This document shows, piece after piece, positions 21,784 through 34,395 of a DNA stretch of 64,000 nucleotides. The first letter of the stretch is position 1. Each line of letters starts with the position of its first letter. The notes below the pieces were generated by a model that worked only from the letters and a program-made list of their open reading frames with translations, ran no database searches and was not told the DNA's origin. A program made the position numbers and the translations under genes. Source of the DNA: Candidatus Nanopelagicaceae bacterium (lineage in GTDB: Bacteria; Actinomycetota; Actinomycetes; Nanopelagicales; Nanopelagicaceae); assembly GCA_009694285.1 (NCBI GenBank), contig SHVK01000003.1:37308-101307 (forward strand), in the 5' to 3' direction.

Positions 21784-23334
21784 TTAAGCATGTGCAAAAT
21801 GTCGCACGCCGGTGAAATACATTGTTGCTCCCATTTTATTGGCAGCCTCAATCACTTCATGATCCCGAACGCTACCGCCTGGTTGCACTATCGCGCTTAC
21901 TCCTGCGGCTAATAAAATCTCTAATCCATCAGCAAATGGGAAAAATGCATCACTTGCCGCGACGCTTCCGCTGGCTCTGTCCCCCGCTCGAGAAACAGCT
22001 AACCGTGCGCTATCAACGCGATTGACTTGCCCCATACCAATTCCAACTGCTGCTAAATCATTTGCCAATAAAATTGCATTACTCTTCACAGCACGAACTG
22101 CTTTCCACGCAAATTGCAAATCTTTTAACTGCTCAGGTGTCGCCGCTTTGCCGGCAACTAATTGCCAATTGCCTGGCGCATCACCCTCTGCGTCAATTCG
22201 GTCAAAGTTTTGTACCAATACCCCGCCCAAAATTGGTCGTAACTCCAAGAGTGGTGCCGTGGGCTCAATTGTAAGAATTCGGATTGAAGGTTTTTGACTC
22301 AAGATTTCAATAGCAGCTTTTGTAAAACTTGGAGCGGCAATAACTTCGGTAAAAACTTCACTCACCGCTTTTGCCACTGTTTCATTTACTTCACGATTTG
22401 CTGCGATAACTCCACCAAAAGCAGAGATTGGATCGCAGGCGTGAGCTTTCAGATACGCCGACTCGATGTTGGTACCAACTGCAATTCCGCATGGGTTTGT
22501 ATGTTTAATAATCGCAACAGCTGGATCAGCATGATCATAAGCCGCTCTCCATGCGGCCTCTACATCAACATAATTGTTGTATGACATTTCTTTGCCGTGT
22601 AATTGAATTGCTCCGGCAACTCCACTGCCAGTTAATTCACTCGCGTCACTTAAATACAGAGCGGCACTTTGATGTGGGTTTTCGCCATAACGCAAAGTTG
22701 CACTGTGAGAGTATGAGTTACCGATCCACTCAGGTAAAAGTTGATCAGTACTTACTGAGTTGAGCCATGTTGAAACTGCAATGTCATATTTTGCAGTAGT
22801 TCTATATGCCTCAATCGCAAATTGTCTACGCAACTTCTCATCTGTGCCACCATCTGTGAGAGCTGCAACAATCTGCGGATATTGATTTGGTGAAACTAAT
22901 ACTGCAACAGATGGATGATTCTTTGCTGCTCCGCGAACCATGCTTGGCCCACCAATATCAATCTGCTCGATACATTCATCAATTGATGCTCCACTTTTTA
23001 CGGTTTTTACAAATGGATACAAATTAACTACCACTAAATCAAAGGGCGCTATTTTTAACTCTGCCAATTGGGCTACATGTGATGGCAACCTAAGGTCAGC
23101 TAAAATTCCCGCGTGAATAATTGGATGTAAAGTTTTTACGCGACCATCAAGTGATTCAGGAAAGCCAGTTAACTCTTCAACTTTGACAACCGGGATTCCA
23201 GCTTTAGCGATAGTGGCTGCAGTTGAGCCTGTTGAGACAATCTCAACTCCGTGGGCATAAAGCTCTTTTGCGAACTCAATTAATCCACTTTTGTCATAAA
23301 CACTTATTAGTGCTCGCTTGATTGGTCGCTTCAT
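21784..23334 (-). CDS. purH: Bifunctional AICAR formyltransferase/IMP cyclohydrolase PurH
   Basis: 516 residues. It performs the last two steps of IMP synthesis. The N-terminal cyclohydrolase (MGS-like) domain has [15 protein letters not shown] and STGSTAATI. The C-terminal formyltransferase domain has [11 protein letters not shown], with the catalytic Lys-His, and [11 protein letters not shown] near the end. It overlaps purN by 4 bp and precedes folD, which supplies the formyl donor. Confidence 0.97.
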   Translation of the reverse strand: MKRPIKRALISVYDKSGLIEFAKELYAHGVEIVSTGSTAATIAKAGIPVVKVEELTGFPESLDGRVKTLHPIIHAGILADLRLPSHVAQLAELKIAPFDLVVVNLYPFVKTVKSGASIDECIEQIDIGGPSMVRGAAKNHPSVAVLVSPNQYPQIVAALTDGGTDEKLRRQFAIEAYRTTAKYDIAVSTWLNSVSTDQLLPEWIGNSYSHSATLRYGENPHQSAALYLSDASELTGSGVAGAIQLHGKEMSYNNYVDVEAAWRAAYDHADPAVAIIKHTNPCGIAVGTNIESAYLKAHACDPISAFGGVIAANREVNETVAKAVSEVFTEVIAAPSFTKAAIEILSQKPSIRILTIEPTAPLLELRPILGGVLVQNFDRIDAEGDAPGNWQLVAGKAATPEQLKDLQFAWKAVRAVKSNAILLANDLAAVGIGMGQVNRVDSARLAVSRAGDRASGSVAASDAFFPFADGLEILLAAGVSAIVQPGGSVRDHEVIEAANKMGATMYFTGVRHFAHA

Positions 23335-23921
23335 GCTGGCTCCTCATCCCTCTCAACTAACTCTTTAATCGTTGTCACAAGAATTTTCCGCTCCTCTATT
23401 TTAATCCGTTCATGTAATTGCGCTTGAGTTTCCCCTTTTTGTACTTGAACACTCATTTGATTAATAATCTGACCAGTATCTACACCCTCATCTACAAAAT
23501 GAACAGTTGCACCGGTTACTTCTACCCCAGCAGCCAAAGCATCTGCCACTGCATGAGCTCCCGGAAATGCCGGCAATAGCGCCGGGTGGGTATTAATGGT
23601 GCGAAATTGATTTACAAAATCTGGCGAAAGAATCCGCATAAATCCGGCACTGATAACTAGCCACGGTTTTGATTTAGCAACCTGATCTATCAACGCTTTA
23701 TCCCACTCTGCTCGATTAGCAAAATCCTTAATTGGTAATGTAACTGTTGGAATTCCTGCTTGCTTGGCCCTATTGAGCACTCCTGCCTCAGGTTGATCGC
23801 TGATAACTTTTTCTATCTGAATAACTCCGGCAAGTTCACCATGTAAAAATGCATCAAAAACTGCTTGAGCCACTGAACCATCACCTGATGCCATAACTAC
23901 GACAGATTTAACGTTATTCAT
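23331..23921 (-). CDS. purN: Phosphoribosylglycinamide formyltransferase PurN
   Basis: 196 residues. It transfers a formyl group from 10-formyl-THF to GAR. Motifs: the N-terminal phosphate-binding [12 protein letters not shown] (usually SGxGSN), [10 protein letters not shown], the catalytic [12 protein letters not shown] with Asn-His, and [10 protein letters not shown]. The stop overlaps the purH start by 4 bp, and its start overlaps the upstream membrane-protein gene by 8 bp. Confidence 0.95.
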   Translation of the reverse strand: MNNVKSVVVMASGDGSVAQAVFDAFLHGELAGVIQIEKVISDQPEAGVLNRAKQAGIPTVTLPIKDFANRAEWDKALIDQVAKSKPWLVISAGFMRILSPDFVNQFRTINTHPALLPAFPGAHAVADALAAGVEVTGATVHFVDEGVDTGQIINQMSVQVQKGETQAQLHERIKIEERKILVTTIKELVERDEEPA

Positions 23922-25014
23922 TATTTTTACTTTGCAATTTTGTTATTCCAAAATATATTCCTGCTCCGATGCCGGCCTCTAATAAATAAATTAACGGAAA
24001 GATCCAAAGAGAGGGCCCTATGTCCGATAGGCGTTCGCCCAGCAAAGTTCCATTGCTGAAGTAGTTGATTATTGCGAGCACTACGGCGCTAACCACGATA
24101 ACTATCGGCATTGCCAAAAGATCGTCTGCCCGTTCCGTTTTCTGCATCAATAAAGCAATCATAAATCCGGCACCAACTCCAAGCAGTACCCCAATAAATA
24201 GAAATTTATTTGTGTTTGTTGGTACAGCTGCAAGTAATGGGAAAGCGGGAATCTCACCGATTCGATGGACGGCTGGATTAATTAAAGTTCCAGAACCAAT
24301 TGCAAAACCTGGGCCTAACAAATAAGCCAGAGCGGAAACGGCGATATTCGGAATTGTTGCAATTACCAAAATAAGTAGCAGAATTCCGCCGAGAATTCCA
24401 GGCTGCAACACGGTTATCAAATCCTTTAATACTGAAAAATGGAGCGCTAAAGAAGCAGAGACAAAGATTAATGAGATTCCAAGAAGCATTCCTAAAACCA
24501 GCAAAAGAATCCGAATGACTTGATTAAAATAATTATTCGCTTTAGTTATTTGTTGTAATTGCGTCAAACTTGCAATTCCTAAAAGTACAACCATGGAAAG
24601 CGGAGCCACATACCATCTTGGCGAGATTGAAATAGTTTTACTCACCACGCTCAGCGCAATTAATATAAAAATGTATGAAATCCCTAGCGAAAAAATTGAT
24701 TGTCTAAGTTGCACACCTTGAAGTTCGGAGCGCAATCTTCGCAATGAGCCGCGAAAAATGATTATCGGGAACAGTAATGCTCCGAGTGGAATAAATGAAA
24801 GTGATCCAGGTAAGCCAGATGGTGGAAGCGCCAAAGTAAAAGTTATGTGATGCACTCCAAGCCAGATCCAAATGCCACCGCGAAGTGCATCAGTTAAAAC
24901 CCCGCTTGCAGAGCCAGCGGTTGCCCATGCCATCAGCACAATCAAAGCAATTGGAATATATGAAATTAGCGCTGCGCGCACTGCTTCTGTGGCGCCGGCA
25001 ATTAGCGGGCGCAA
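23914..25014 (-). CDS. DUF6350-like polytopic membrane protein
   Basis: 366 residues with roughly ten hydrophobic segments and few soluble loops. The start is uncertain: the first codon is TTG at 25014, 7 bp after sucD, without a clear Shine-Dalgarno. Its place between sucD and purN matches the actinobacterial family DUF6350, which is found in that position in Streptomyces. No catalytic motif is visible. Transport or cell-envelope roles are possible but not supported by anything in the sequence. Confidence 0.7.
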   Translation of the reverse strand: MRPLIAGATEAVRAALISYIPIALIVLMAWATAGSASGVLTDALRGGIWIWLGVHHITFTLALPPSGLPGSLSFIPLGALLFPIIIFRGSLRRLRSELQGVQLRQSIFSLGISYIFILIALSVVSKTISISPRWYVAPLSMVVLLGIASLTQLQQITKANNYFNQVIRILLLVLGMLLGISLIFVSASLALHFSVLKDLITVLQPGILGGILLLILVIATIPNIAVSALAYLLGPGFAIGSGTLINPAVHRIGEIPAFPLLAAVPTNTNKFLFIGVLLGVGAGFMIALLMQKTERADDLLAMPIVIVVSAVVLAIINYFSNGTLLGERLSDIGPSLWIFPLIYLLEAGIGAGIYFGITKLQSKNNE

Positions 25015-25021
25015 AATCTAA

Positions 25022-25903
25022 TTACTTTCCGAGAATAGAGCGCAAAAGTTGAGCACTCTCACTTGGAGTTACACCAACGCGCACGCCAACCGCTTCGAGC
25101 GCATCACGTTTTGCTGCGGCCGTACCAGAAGAACCAGAGACAATTGCACCTGCATGCCCCATAGTTTTTCCTTCAGGAGCAGTGAATCCGGCAACGTATC
25201 CAACAACCGGCTTAGTTACATACTCTTTAATAAATGCAGCAGCACGTTCTTCGGCATCGCCACCGATTTCACCGATCATGACTATTGCCTTGGTATCAGG
25301 ATCATCTTGAAATGCACGTAAGCAATCAATGTGCGTAGTTCCTACTACTGGATCTCCACCAATTCCTACCGCTGTTGAGAAACCAATGTCCCGCAATTCA
25401 TACATCATTTGATAGGTCAGTGTTCCTGATTTAGAAACTAAACCTATTGGACCTGAACCGGTGATATCAGCAGGAATAATTCCAACATTTGATTTGCCTG
25501 GACTAATTAAGCCGGGACAGTTAGGACCGATCAATCGGCTCTTTCCAGATTTTTGCGCATATGCAAAAAATTCAGTGGTGTCATGTACTGGGACACCTTC
25601 AGTAATCACAACAATCAGCGCAACTTCGGCATCAACTGCATCAATAACCGCGGCTTTTGTAAATTTAGCCGGAACGAAAATTACTGAAGTATCAGCATTT
25701 GTCGCAGCAACTGCTTCGCTTGCACTATTGAAAACCGGAATCGCTATTCCATCAAAATCAACGACCTGTCCGCCTTTACCTGGAGTAACTCCACCAACAA
25801 CCTTTGTTCCAGAAGCAAGCATTCGCTTAGTGTGTTTACTTCCTTCGGATCCAGTCATTCCATGGACCAGAATGCGACTCTTCTCAGTTAAAAAAATTGC
25901 CAT
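25022..25903 (-). CDS. sucD: Succinyl-CoA synthetase alpha subunit
   Basis: 293 residues. CoA-binding Rossmann domain with [15 protein letters not shown] (about 15-29) and PGKGGQ. The phosphohistidine is in the GHAGAIVSG motif (about 247-255), and [14 protein letters not shown] is conserved. With SucC it interconverts succinyl-CoA and succinate with ADP/GDP phosphorylation. It directly follows sucC with no gap. Succinyl-CoA may come both from the TCA cycle and from the methylmalonyl-CoA route encoded in this window. Confidence 0.97.
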   Translation of the reverse strand: MAIFLTEKSRILVHGMTGSEGSKHTKRMLASGTKVVGGVTPGKGGQVVDFDGIAIPVFNSASEAVAATNADTSVIFVPAKFTKAAVIDAVDAEVALIVVITEGVPVHDTTEFFAYAQKSGKSRLIGPNCPGLISPGKSNVGIIPADITGSGPIGLVSKSGTLTYQMMYELRDIGFSTAVGIGGDPVVGTTHIDCLRAFQDDPDTKAIVMIGEIGGDAEERAAAFIKEYVTKPVVGYVAGFTAPEGKTMGHAGAIVSGSSGTAAAKRDALEAVGVRVGVTPSESAQLLRSILGK

Positions 25904-27085
25904 TTACTTTGCCACCCCACTTGAAGCACTCGCTAATTCCGCGGCGCGACTAGCTGCGCCATCCATTGTGTCTAATTGCTCAATGAGTGGATGTGCTGCC
26001 TCATTAAGAATTCGGCGACCTTCTACAACATTGTTTCCATCTAGTCGAACCACAATTGGCTTAGCCGCTTTAGGACCGAGAATTTCTAATGCTTGTAAAA
26101 TTCCGTTTGCTACAGCATCGCATGAAGTAATTCCACCGAAAACATTTACGAAAACACTTTTTACATCTTTATCATCAAGAATGATTGCTAATCCGTCGGC
26201 CATGACTTGAGCAGAAGCGCCACCGCCGATGTCTAGAAAGTTTGCTGGCTTTACTCCTCCAAATTTTTCGCCCGCGTAAGCCACAACATCAAGTGTGCTC
26301 ATAACAAGGCCAGCACCATTTCCAATGATGCCTACTTCGCCCTCAAGTTTTACATAATTCAAATCTTTTTCTTTTGCCATTGCTTCAAGCGGATCCGTGG
26401 CATCATGATCAACTAGTGCTTCATGATCTGCATGTCTAAATATTGCATTGTCATCAAAAGTCACTTTTCCATCAAGTGCAATTATTTTTCCATCATTAGT
26501 TTTTACAAGTGGGTTAATTTCCACCAGTGTTGCATCCTCTGCTACAAAACATTTCCAAAGGTCAAGCAATACTTTTGCAACGCCATCTCTGCTGTCTGCT
26601 GGAAAATTTGCTTGTGTTGCAATAGCTAGGGCTTGTACCTGATCAATTCCTTTAAGCGGATCGACTAACACTTTCGCAAGTTTTTCGGGGGTCTTGTGCG
26701 CTACCTCTTCGATATCCATTCCGCCAGAAACTGATGCCATAACTAAAAAAGATCGCTGGGCTCTATCTAACAAAATCGCTAAGTAATATTCGGAATCTAT
26801 TGGTGCGGCTTGAGCAACCATCACGGCCTTTACCCGATGACCTTTGATATCCATTCCGAGGATTGCACTTGCCTTTTCAAAAGCCTCATCTGAATTTTCA
26901 GCTACTTTCACGCCACCAGCTTTTCCGCGACCGCCAGTTTTAACTTGAGCCTTAATTACAACTCGTCCACCAATTGCTTTTGCAGCAGAGCGAGCTTCTT
27001 CTGGGGTGCGAGCGACTTTGGCTGGCAATACTGGAATGCCATGAGCTTCAAAAAGATCGCGCGCTTGATATTCAAATAAATCCAC
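25904..27085 (-). CDS. sucC: Succinyl-CoA synthetase beta subunit
   Basis: 393 residues. ATP-grasp domain at the N-terminus ([19 protein letters not shown], then [18 protein letters not shown]) and a C-terminal ligase domain with NIFGGI-type [11 protein letters not shown]. It binds nucleotide and succinate and partners with SucD, encoded immediately downstream. The B12-binding mutase subunit gene lies 22 bp upstream on the same strand, so all three may be cotranscribed, joining two consecutive steps of propionate use. Confidence 0.97.
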   Translation of the reverse strand: MDLFEYQARDLFEAHGIPVLPAKVARTPEEARSAAKAIGGRVVIKAQVKTGGRGKAGGVKVAENSDEAFEKASAILGMDIKGHRVKAVMVAQAAPIDSEYYLAILLDRAQRSFLVMASVSGGMDIEEVAHKTPEKLAKVLVDPLKGIDQVQALAIATQANFPADSRDGVAKVLLDLWKCFVAEDATLVEINPLVKTNDGKIIALDGKVTFDDNAIFRHADHEALVDHDATDPLEAMAKEKDLNYVKLEGEVGIIGNGAGLVMSTLDVVAYAGEKFGGVKPANFLDIGGGASAQVMADGLAIILDDKDVKSVFVNVFGGITSCDAVANGILQALEILGPKAAKPIVVRLDGNNVVEGRRILNEAAHPLIEQLDTMDGAASRAAELASASSGVAK

Positions 27086-27107
27086 TTGTGTCCCCCTGCG
27101 CTAAATC

Positions 27108-27491
27108 CTAGTGATTAGCCAACGCACTTTTTAACCATTCGGCGATTTCAGTTGTTGAGGCGCCGGGAGTAAAAATTTGAGCAACTCCCATCTCTTTCAA
27201 TTTCGCGATATCCCCATCTGAGATGATCCCTCCACCAAAAACTAAAATTGGCTGTGATTCAAGTAACTCCATGATTCGAGCAAAAATTGTTAAGTGCGCC
27301 CCAGATAGAACTGACAATCCAATTGCGTCAGCATCTTCCTGACGCGCAGTCGCAACAATCTCTTCAGGAGATTGATGCAGGCCGGTATAAATAACTTCAC
27401 ATCCAGCATCACGCAAAGCTCGGGCGACTACTTTTGCACCCCGGTCATGGCCATCTAGGCCAGCTTTTGCGACAACTACTCTGATCGCCAT
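27108..27491 (-). CDS. Methylmalonyl-CoA mutase B12-binding (small) subunit
   Basis: 127 residues forming only the cobalamin-binding domain. It has the base-off motif DGHDRG (DxHxxG, residues 14-19), the second element SVLSGAH and GGG in [11 protein letters not shown]. The free-standing form is the complement of the catalytic subunit at 12275-13819, which lacks this domain. Such split mutases are common in archaea and known in bacteria, where small and large chains assemble. It sits 22 bp upstream of sucC. The partner could in principle be another mutase, but none is seen here. Confidence 0.92.
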   Translation of the reverse strand: MAIRVVVAKAGLDGHDRGAKVVARALRDAGCEVIYTGLHQSPEEIVATARQEDADAIGLSVLSGAHLTIFARIMELLESQPILVFGGGIISDGDIAKLKEMGVAQIFTPGASTTEIAEWLKSALANH

Positions 27492-27542
27492 AGGACTACC
27501 GTGCCACGACTTGGATCAGGTAGTCCAATCGTGTGGGATTAA

Positions 27543-29771
27543 TTAGATCTTCTCAACGGGGGCATACCGCAGCAATAACCGGCGATCACCATATGTCCCA
27601 AAATTTATGGTGGCTTCGGCCTTTTCCTCCGCTCCACTTAACGCAATTACAGTGCCCATCCCAAATGTTTGATGCAGAACGCGATCGCCAATTTCTAAAT
27701 GTAAATTTGTATTAGGGTCATTGGGACCATTAGAAGAGGTTCGCTTTCCAGTTGGCGCAACTTTTGGATTTACTTTTGACTTAAGTCGAATTTCCGGAGC
27801 TTTCCATTGAATTATTTCTTCAGGGATTTCACTTAAGAATCTTGAAGGAGAGTTGTAAGTTGGCGATCCAAATGCGAAACGGGTACTTGCTCGAGATAGA
27901 AAAAGATTTTTTCGAGCACGGGTTAATCCAACATATGCCAGTCTGCGTTCCTCTTCAATCTCACTTGGTTCACCTAGCGACCTGGAATGTGGGAAAACGT
28001 TTTCTTCCATTCCAGTTAAGAAAACAGTTGGGAACTCTAAACCTTTAGCAGTGTGCAAAGTCATCAAGGTGACTACTCCACCATGGTCTTCACCGTCAGG
28101 AATTTGATCTGAATCTGCAACCAGTGAAACTCGTTCTAAAAATCCCACGATCGAAACTTCTTCGCCTTCTAATTGTTCATCCGCTTCATACTCTTGAGCA
28201 ACTGCAACCAACTCTTGTAAATTTTCTAGACGTGCTTCATCTTGTGGGTCTTCACTATCTGATAACTCTTCCCCAAGTTTGCTTTGTTCTAGTACCGCTT
28301 CAGCGATGACTGAGGGGCGGACATTTGCTTCAACCAATTCCCGTAATGAAATCATTAATTTTGCAAAACCTTCAATTGCTGCTGTTGCCCTGGCAGCTGC
28401 ATCGGGCGCATCTTTTGCGTTTAACAGTGCATCCCAAAGTGGAATTCCCATCTGTTCTAATCCGGCAATAGCTTTATCGCCAATTCCTCGTTTTGGAGTA
28501 TTGATTATTCGGCGCAAAGAGATCTCGTCATATGGATTAGCTAGCACTCTTAAATATGCCAGAAAATCGCGCACCTCTTTGCGTTCATAGAAACGTACTC
28601 CACCAACCACTTTGTACGGCAATGTATTGCGCATAAAGACTTCTTCAAAAGCACGGGATTGCGAATTAGTTCTATAAAAAATTGCGGTATCACCAGGTTG
28701 AGAAATATTTTCACTTTGCAGGCGAAAAATCTCATTCATAACATACTCTGCTTCATCACGTTCATCTTCAGCAACATATCCGGTTATTAGAGCTCCATCA
28801 CCAGAATCTGACCAAAGATTTTTTGCTTTGCGACTCGCATTATTTGTAATAACCGCATTTGCAGCACTCAAGATATTTTGTGTTGATCGATAATTTTGCT
28901 CAAGCAAAATAGTACGAGCAGATGGATAATCTTCTTCAAATTGCAAAATGTTTCTGATTGTTGCGCCACGAAATGCATAAATTGATTGATCTGCGTCACC
29001 AACAACACAAAGTTCAGCTGGTTGAATACCATCGGCAACAGTTCCGACTAATTCACGAACTAAAATATATTGGGCGTGATTTGTATCTTGATACTCATCC
29101 ACTAAAACATGTCTAAAGCGCGAGCGATATCTGGCCTTTGCTTCCGGAAATCTTTGCAGAACTTCAACTGTTTTCAGAATCAAATCATCGAAATCAAAGG
29201 CGTTAGCATCTCGCAAACGCTTTTGATAAAGACCGTAACATTCTGCGACAACTTCTTCGATATGGGTTTTTGCTTGGTTTGTATAATCTGCTGGCCCGAT
29301 CAATTCATTTTTAGCATTACTGATCATTGCTGCAATTTGGCGAGGTGGATAACGTTTAGGATCTAAATTTAAATCTCTTCCGATTAATGTTACGAGCCGC
29401 ACGCTATCTGATTGATCATAAATTGAAAATGATGGAGAGAATCCGGCGATTGAAGCTTCTTGACGTAAAATTCGGACACAAGCCGAGTGAAAAGTTGTGA
29501 CCCACATTGATTTAGCTCTTGGTCCCACCAATGCCGCTACTCGTTCGCGCATTTCACCGGCTGCCTTATTTGTAAATGTAATTGCCATAACTTCATAAGG
29601 AGCCACACCGCATTCGGCTAACAAGTAGGCGATCCGATTTGTGAGAACTCGAGTTTTTCCAGAGCCGGCACCAGCCACAATCAACAATGGGGAACCTGAA
29701 TGAACCACTGCATCACATTGCGAGGGGTTTAATCCATCAAGGAATGGGTTATTTCCGACCTGATCACTCAT
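27543..29771 (-). CDS. pcrA: UvrD/PcrA-type ATP-dependent DNA helicase
   Basis: 742 residues, superfamily 1A. Motif I VAGAGSGKTRVLTNRI is near residue 35, motif II VDEYQDTNHAQY near 235, GDADQSIYAFRGA near 265, and motif V/VI VTLMTLHTAKGLEFP and VGLTRARKNL near 570-630. A C-terminal RNAP-interaction (Tudor-like) segment with GDRVLHQTFGMGTV ends the protein. It unwinds DNA 3'-5' in repair and replication. Its place near sucCD and the gua genes follows mycobacterial gene order. It is divergent from the PIG-L gene. Confidence 0.96.
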   Translation of the reverse strand: MSDQVGNNPFLDGLNPSQCDAVVHSGSPLLIVAGAGSGKTRVLTNRIAYLLAECGVAPYEVMAITFTNKAAGEMRERVAALVGPRAKSMWVTTFHSACVRILRQEASIAGFSPSFSIYDQSDSVRLVTLIGRDLNLDPKRYPPRQIAAMISNAKNELIGPADYTNQAKTHIEEVVAECYGLYQKRLRDANAFDFDDLILKTVEVLQRFPEAKARYRSRFRHVLVDEYQDTNHAQYILVRELVGTVADGIQPAELCVVGDADQSIYAFRGATIRNILQFEEDYPSARTILLEQNYRSTQNILSAANAVITNNASRKAKNLWSDSGDGALITGYVAEDERDEAEYVMNEIFRLQSENISQPGDTAIFYRTNSQSRAFEEVFMRNTLPYKVVGGVRFYERKEVRDFLAYLRVLANPYDEISLRRIINTPKRGIGDKAIAGLEQMGIPLWDALLNAKDAPDAAARATAAIEGFAKLMISLRELVEANVRPSVIAEAVLEQSKLGEELSDSEDPQDEARLENLQELVAVAQEYEADEQLEGEEVSIVGFLERVSLVADSDQIPDGEDHGGVVTLMTLHTAKGLEFPTVFLTGMEENVFPHSRSLGEPSEIEEERRLAYVGLTRARKNLFLSRASTRFAFGSPTYNSPSRFLSEIPEEIIQWKAPEIRLKSKVNPKVAPTGKRTSSNGPNDPNTNLHLEIGDRVLHQTFGMGTVIALSGAEEKAEATINFGTYGDRRLLLRYAPVEKI

Positions 29772-29811
29772 AATGTACGAGCCTAGCCATAAGAACCGTC
29801 AAGGAGAGTTC

Positions 29812-30537
29812 ATGCCACCGATCGACGATAGTGAAATCAAACGCGTTTTAGTCATCAGCGCCCATCCCGATGATTCTGATTTTGGAGCTTCCGGGACAAT
29901 CGCACAATGGATTAAAAAGGGTATTGAAGTGGCGTACGTTTTTTGCACTAATGGCGATCAAGGTGGCGAAGCATCAGGTTTCACTAAGGAAGAGATGCCG
30001 GCAATTCGTCAGCGTGAACAAATTGCAGCAGGTGCAGCAATCGGTGTCACAGACATTACATTTCTAAATTATGTTGATGGACATCTCGAAGCAACCCTCG
30101 CATTACGCAAAGACCTGGTTCGCCAGATTCGCAAATCTCAACCAGATCGAATGGTTTGCCAAAGTCCAGAAAGAAATTGGGATCGTATTGGTGCCAGCCA
30201 CCCAGATCATTTAGCTGCAGGCGAGGCTGCTATTCAAGCGGTATATCCAGATGCACGAAATCCATTTGCGTTTACTGATCTGTTAGATGTTGAAGGTTTA
30301 ATGCCGTGGCGGGTGAAGGAAGTTTGGGTTACCGCATTCGCCAATCCAGACCATTACGTTGATATCACTGACACTTTTGAGATGAAAATGAAAACATTGC
30401 ACGCTCATGCATCTCAAACTTCACATAACCCAGAGTTGGAAAATTTAGTTAAAGAGTGGGGAACGCGAAATGCAGAAGCAGCCGGTTTCCCAGAAGGCCG
30501 GATAGCTGAAGCATTCCGAATCGTTAATACAAACTAA
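29812..30537 (+). CDS. PIG-L/LmbE family N-acetyl deacetylase
   Basis: 241 residues from ATG 29812, which has AAGGAGAG upstream; the longer frame overlaps the divergent helicase gene region. The zinc-binding AHPDD (17-21) and GASHPDHLAAG motifs are both present. Family members remove acetyl groups from GlcNAc-containing glycolipids or thiols, such as MshB and Mca of mycothiol metabolism. This is not clearly either of those, so the substrate is unassigned. It stands alone, convergent with guaA at a spacing of 3 bp. Confidence 0.88.
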   Translation: MPPIDDSEIKRVLVISAHPDDSDFGASGTIAQWIKKGIEVAYVFCTNGDQGGEASGFTKEEMPAIRQREQIAAGAAIGVTDITFLNYVDGHLEATLALRKDLVRQIRKSQPDRMVCQSPERNWDRIGASHPDHLAAGEAAIQAVYPDARNPFAFTDLLDVEGLMPWRVKEVWVTAFANPDHYVDITDTFEMKMKTLHAHASQTSHNPELENLVKEWGTRNAEAAGFPEGRIAEAFRIVNTN

Positions 30538-30540
30538 CGA

Positions 30541-32100
30541 CTATTCCCATTCAATAGTTCCGGGTGGCTTGCTCGTGATATCTAAAGTCACTCGATTGAT
30601 TCCAGCAACTTCATTAGTGATTCGATTAGAAATTTTCGCCAGTACGTCATAAGGCAATCTTGACCAATCGGCGGTCATTGCATCTTCACTAGAAACCGGA
30701 CGCAAAACAATTGGGTGTCCGTAAGTACGCCCATCTCCTTGCACGCCAACACTGCGCACATCTGCAAGCAAAACAACTGGGCATTGCCAAATTTCACGAT
30801 CCAAGCCAGCAGCATGTAATTCATCCCGCACAATCAGATCCGCTTCACGTAAAAGATCTAACCGCTCTTGAGTAACTTCTCCAATGATTCGAATTCCAAG
30901 TCCTGGGCCAGGGAATGGTTGCCGCCAAACTATTTCTTCTGGCAGATTTAATTGCAATCCCACTGCACGAACTTCATCTTTAAATAAAGCGCGCAATGGT
31001 TCTACTAATTCAAATTTAAGATCATCTGGAAGTCCACCGACATTGTGGTGGCTTTTAATGTTTGCAGTTCCGGTGCCGCCTCCAGATTCAACTACATCTG
31101 GATATAAAGTTCCTTGCACCAAGAATTTAACTTCAGTTGTGGCAATTTCGCGCGCAGCTGCTTCAAAAGCCCGAATAAATTCTCGGCCAATAATTTTGCG
31201 TTTTTCTTCTGGATCTGTAACACCCTTCAAAGCATTCAAAAAAGTTGCTTTCGCATCAACAGTTTTTAAAGTGATTCCAGTTGCGGCAACAAAATCACGT
31301 TTGACCTGTTCTACTTCGCCACTTCGCAAAAGTCCATGATCTACAAAAACACAGGTTAACTGTTTGCCAATTGCTTGCTGCACAATCGCAGCAGCAACAG
31401 CGGAATCAACTCCTCCAGACAAACCACAGATCGCACGGGCATCACCAACTTGAGTTTTAATCAGCGCGATCTGCTCTTGGGCAATATTTGCACTTGTCCA
31501 ATTTGGATTACATCCAACTACATCAATCAACCAACGGCGCAAAATCTCTTGGCCGTGAGTTGAATGCAAAACTTCAGGATGGAACTGCACTCCCGCTAAT
31601 TTTCCATCACTACTTTCAAATGCAGCGATTGGAGTTTGCGCAGTTGAGCCAGTTGTTATAAATCCTTTAGGGGCACTAGTAACGCTATCTCCGTGGGACA
31701 TCCAAACCTGTTGCTGTATCGGAAGGCCAGAAAGTAAACCAGTTGAGTTCTCAACTTTAAATTCAGTTCTTCCGTACTCAGATTTACCAGTTTTTGCTAC
31801 TTCGCCACCGAGTGCTGCAGCCATGACTTGGAAGCCGTAACAAATACCAAAGATTGGTATCCCGGTTTCAAAAAGTGCGGAATCTAATTTCGGAGCATCA
31901 GGGGAATAAACACTTGAAGGTCCACCGGAGAGAATTATTGCTTTTGGATTCATCGCGACAATTTGAGCAACACTCATTGTTGAAGGAACTATTTCGCTGT
32001 AAACATTTACTTCGCGCACTCGACGAGCAATTAATTGTGCGTATTGCGCACCAAAATCAACAACTAAAACTAAATCACGCGCGATGGATAACCACCTCAA
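30541..32100 (-). CDS. guaA: GMP synthase (glutamine-hydrolysing)
   Basis: About 519 residues. The N-terminal class I amidotransferase has [17 protein letters not shown], nucleophile Cys in GICYGFQ, and the His/Glu in QFHPEV. The ATP pyrophosphatase P-loop is [12 protein letters not shown], and a C-terminal dimerisation domain ends in KPPGTIEWE. It converts XMP to GMP. The start is uncertain: TTG 32098-32100 overlaps guaB3 by 26 bp and lacks a Shine-Dalgarno, while a GAGGTGG site at 32092-32098 points to a codon near 32085 (ATC). There is no in-frame ATG or GTG nearby. Confidence 0.95.
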   Translation of the reverse strand: MRWLSIARDLVLVVDFGAQYAQLIARRVREVNVYSEIVPSTMSVAQIVAMNPKAIILSGGPSSVYSPDAPKLDSALFETGIPIFGICYGFQVMAAALGGEVAKTGKSEYGRTEFKVENSTGLLSGLPIQQQVWMSHGDSVTSAPKGFITTGSTAQTPIAAFESSDGKLAGVQFHPEVLHSTHGQEILRRWLIDVVGCNPNWTSANIAQEQIALIKTQVGDARAICGLSGGVDSAVAAAIVQQAIGKQLTCVFVDHGLLRSGEVEQVKRDFVAATGITLKTVDAKATFLNALKGVTDPEEKRKIIGREFIRAFEAAAREIATTEVKFLVQGTLYPDVVESGGGTGTANIKSHHNVGGLPDDLKFELVEPLRALFKDEVRAVGLQLNLPEEIVWRQPFPGPGLGIRIIGEVTQERLDLLREADLIVRDELHAAGLDREIWQCPVVLLADVRSVGVQGDGRTYGHPIVLRPVSSEDAMTADWSRLPYDVLAKISNRITNEVAGINRVTLDITSKPPGTIEWE

Positions 32101-33187
32101 CCCGTTGGAATTCCTTTACATCTGAATAACCACTTGTTGAAATTGCGCGACGCAACGATCCAACTAAATTCATTGATCCATCAGCGGTGCGTGAAGGGCC
32201 ATTAAAAATTTCAGCAAGTGTTCCAACAGTGCCAACATGTACTCGTTCACCACGTGGCAGTGTGTTGTGGCTGGCTTCGCTACCCCAGTGCCAACCTTTG
32301 CCCGGTGCTTCAACTGCTTTCGCAAGTGGAGATCCCATCATTACTGCATCCGCACCACATGCAATCGCTTTAGCAATGTCACCACTTCTGGTTACCGAAC
32401 CATCTGCAATGACATGAACATAGCGACCACCAGATTCATCTAGGTATTCACGGCGGGCCGCAGCAACTTCAGCAACTGCTGTTGCCATAGGCACTGCAAT
32501 TCCAAGTACCTGGCGAGTGGTGTGTGCTGCTCCCCCACCGAAACCAACTAATACACCAGCGGCACCGGCGCGCATTAGGTGAAGTGCTCCAGTTGCGGTT
32601 GCACATCCTCCAACAATTACTGGAACATCTAATTCGTAAATAAACTTCTTCAAATTAAGTGCGTGATCACCAGTTGAAACATGTTCGGCGCTTACTGTGG
32701 TTCCACGAATCACAAATAAATCCACGCCTGCATCAATAACAACTTTAGCGAGTGCTGCGGTACGCCCTGGTGAAAGTGCGGCAGCGACAGTAACTCCGGC
32801 TTCACGAATCTGCGCGATCCGTTCTTTAATTAATTCTGGTTTGATCGGTTCTTGATACAACTCTTGCATTCGACGAGTTGCTTGATGATCTGGAACCGAA
32901 GCAATTTCACCAAGTGGAATCCGTGGATTCTCATAACGGGTCCAAAGGCCCTCTAAATTAAGGACGCCGATGCCGCCTAATTTTCCAATCTCGATTGCAG
33001 TTTCAGGAGAAACAACAGAATCCATTGGAGCTGCCATCATTGGAATATCAAATTTATAAGCATCGATCTGCCATGCGGTAGAAACATTTTCTGGGTCACG
33101 GGTGCGACGACTTGGCACAATTGCAATGTCGTTAAATGAATAAGCCTGTCTTGCACGCTTACCAGGTGCCAACTCAATCTCGCTCAT
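32075..33187 (-). CDS. guaB3: GuaB3 family IMP dehydrogenase-related protein
   Basis: 370 residues, TIM barrel of the IMPDH/GMPR fold without CBS domains, as is normal for GuaB3. [12 protein letters not shown] and the phosphate-binding [28 protein letters not shown] are conserved. At the catalytic loop the sequence is [11 protein letters not shown], with no Cys where IMP dehydrogenases have GxGSICTTR. The chemistry is therefore uncertain. It lies between guaB (22 bp upstream) and guaA (overlapping downstream), the conserved actinobacterial order. Confidence 0.93.
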   Translation of the reverse strand: MSEIELAPGKRARQAYSFNDIAIVPSRRTRDPENVSTAWQIDAYKFDIPMMAAPMDSVVSPETAIEIGKLGGIGVLNLEGLWTRYENPRIPLGEIASVPDHQATRRMQELYQEPIKPELIKERIAQIREAGVTVAAALSPGRTAALAKVVIDAGVDLFVIRGTTVSAEHVSTGDHALNLKKFIYELDVPVIVGGCATATGALHLMRAGAAGVLVGFGGGAAHTTRQVLGIAVPMATAVAEVAAARREYLDESGGRYVHVIADGSVTRSGDIAKAIACGADAVMMGSPLAKAVEAPGKGWHWGSEASHNTLPRGERVHVGTVGTLAEIFNGPSRTADGSMNLVGSLRRAISTSGYSDVKEFQRVEVVIHRA

Positions 33188-33209
33188 ATCATTTCCCTAA
33201 CTTTCTTGG

Positions 33210-34334
<1,125 letters not shown>

Positions 34335-34395
34335 TCATCCAACTTCCACTCTCTGATCCGAATCCTACTGATCAGTGAAGCTGATATTTACGCAG

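Noticed and set aside
25461..26210. 249-codon open frame on the plus strand.
   Set aside because: Antisense to sucD and sucC, with no ribosome site and no recognisable domain.
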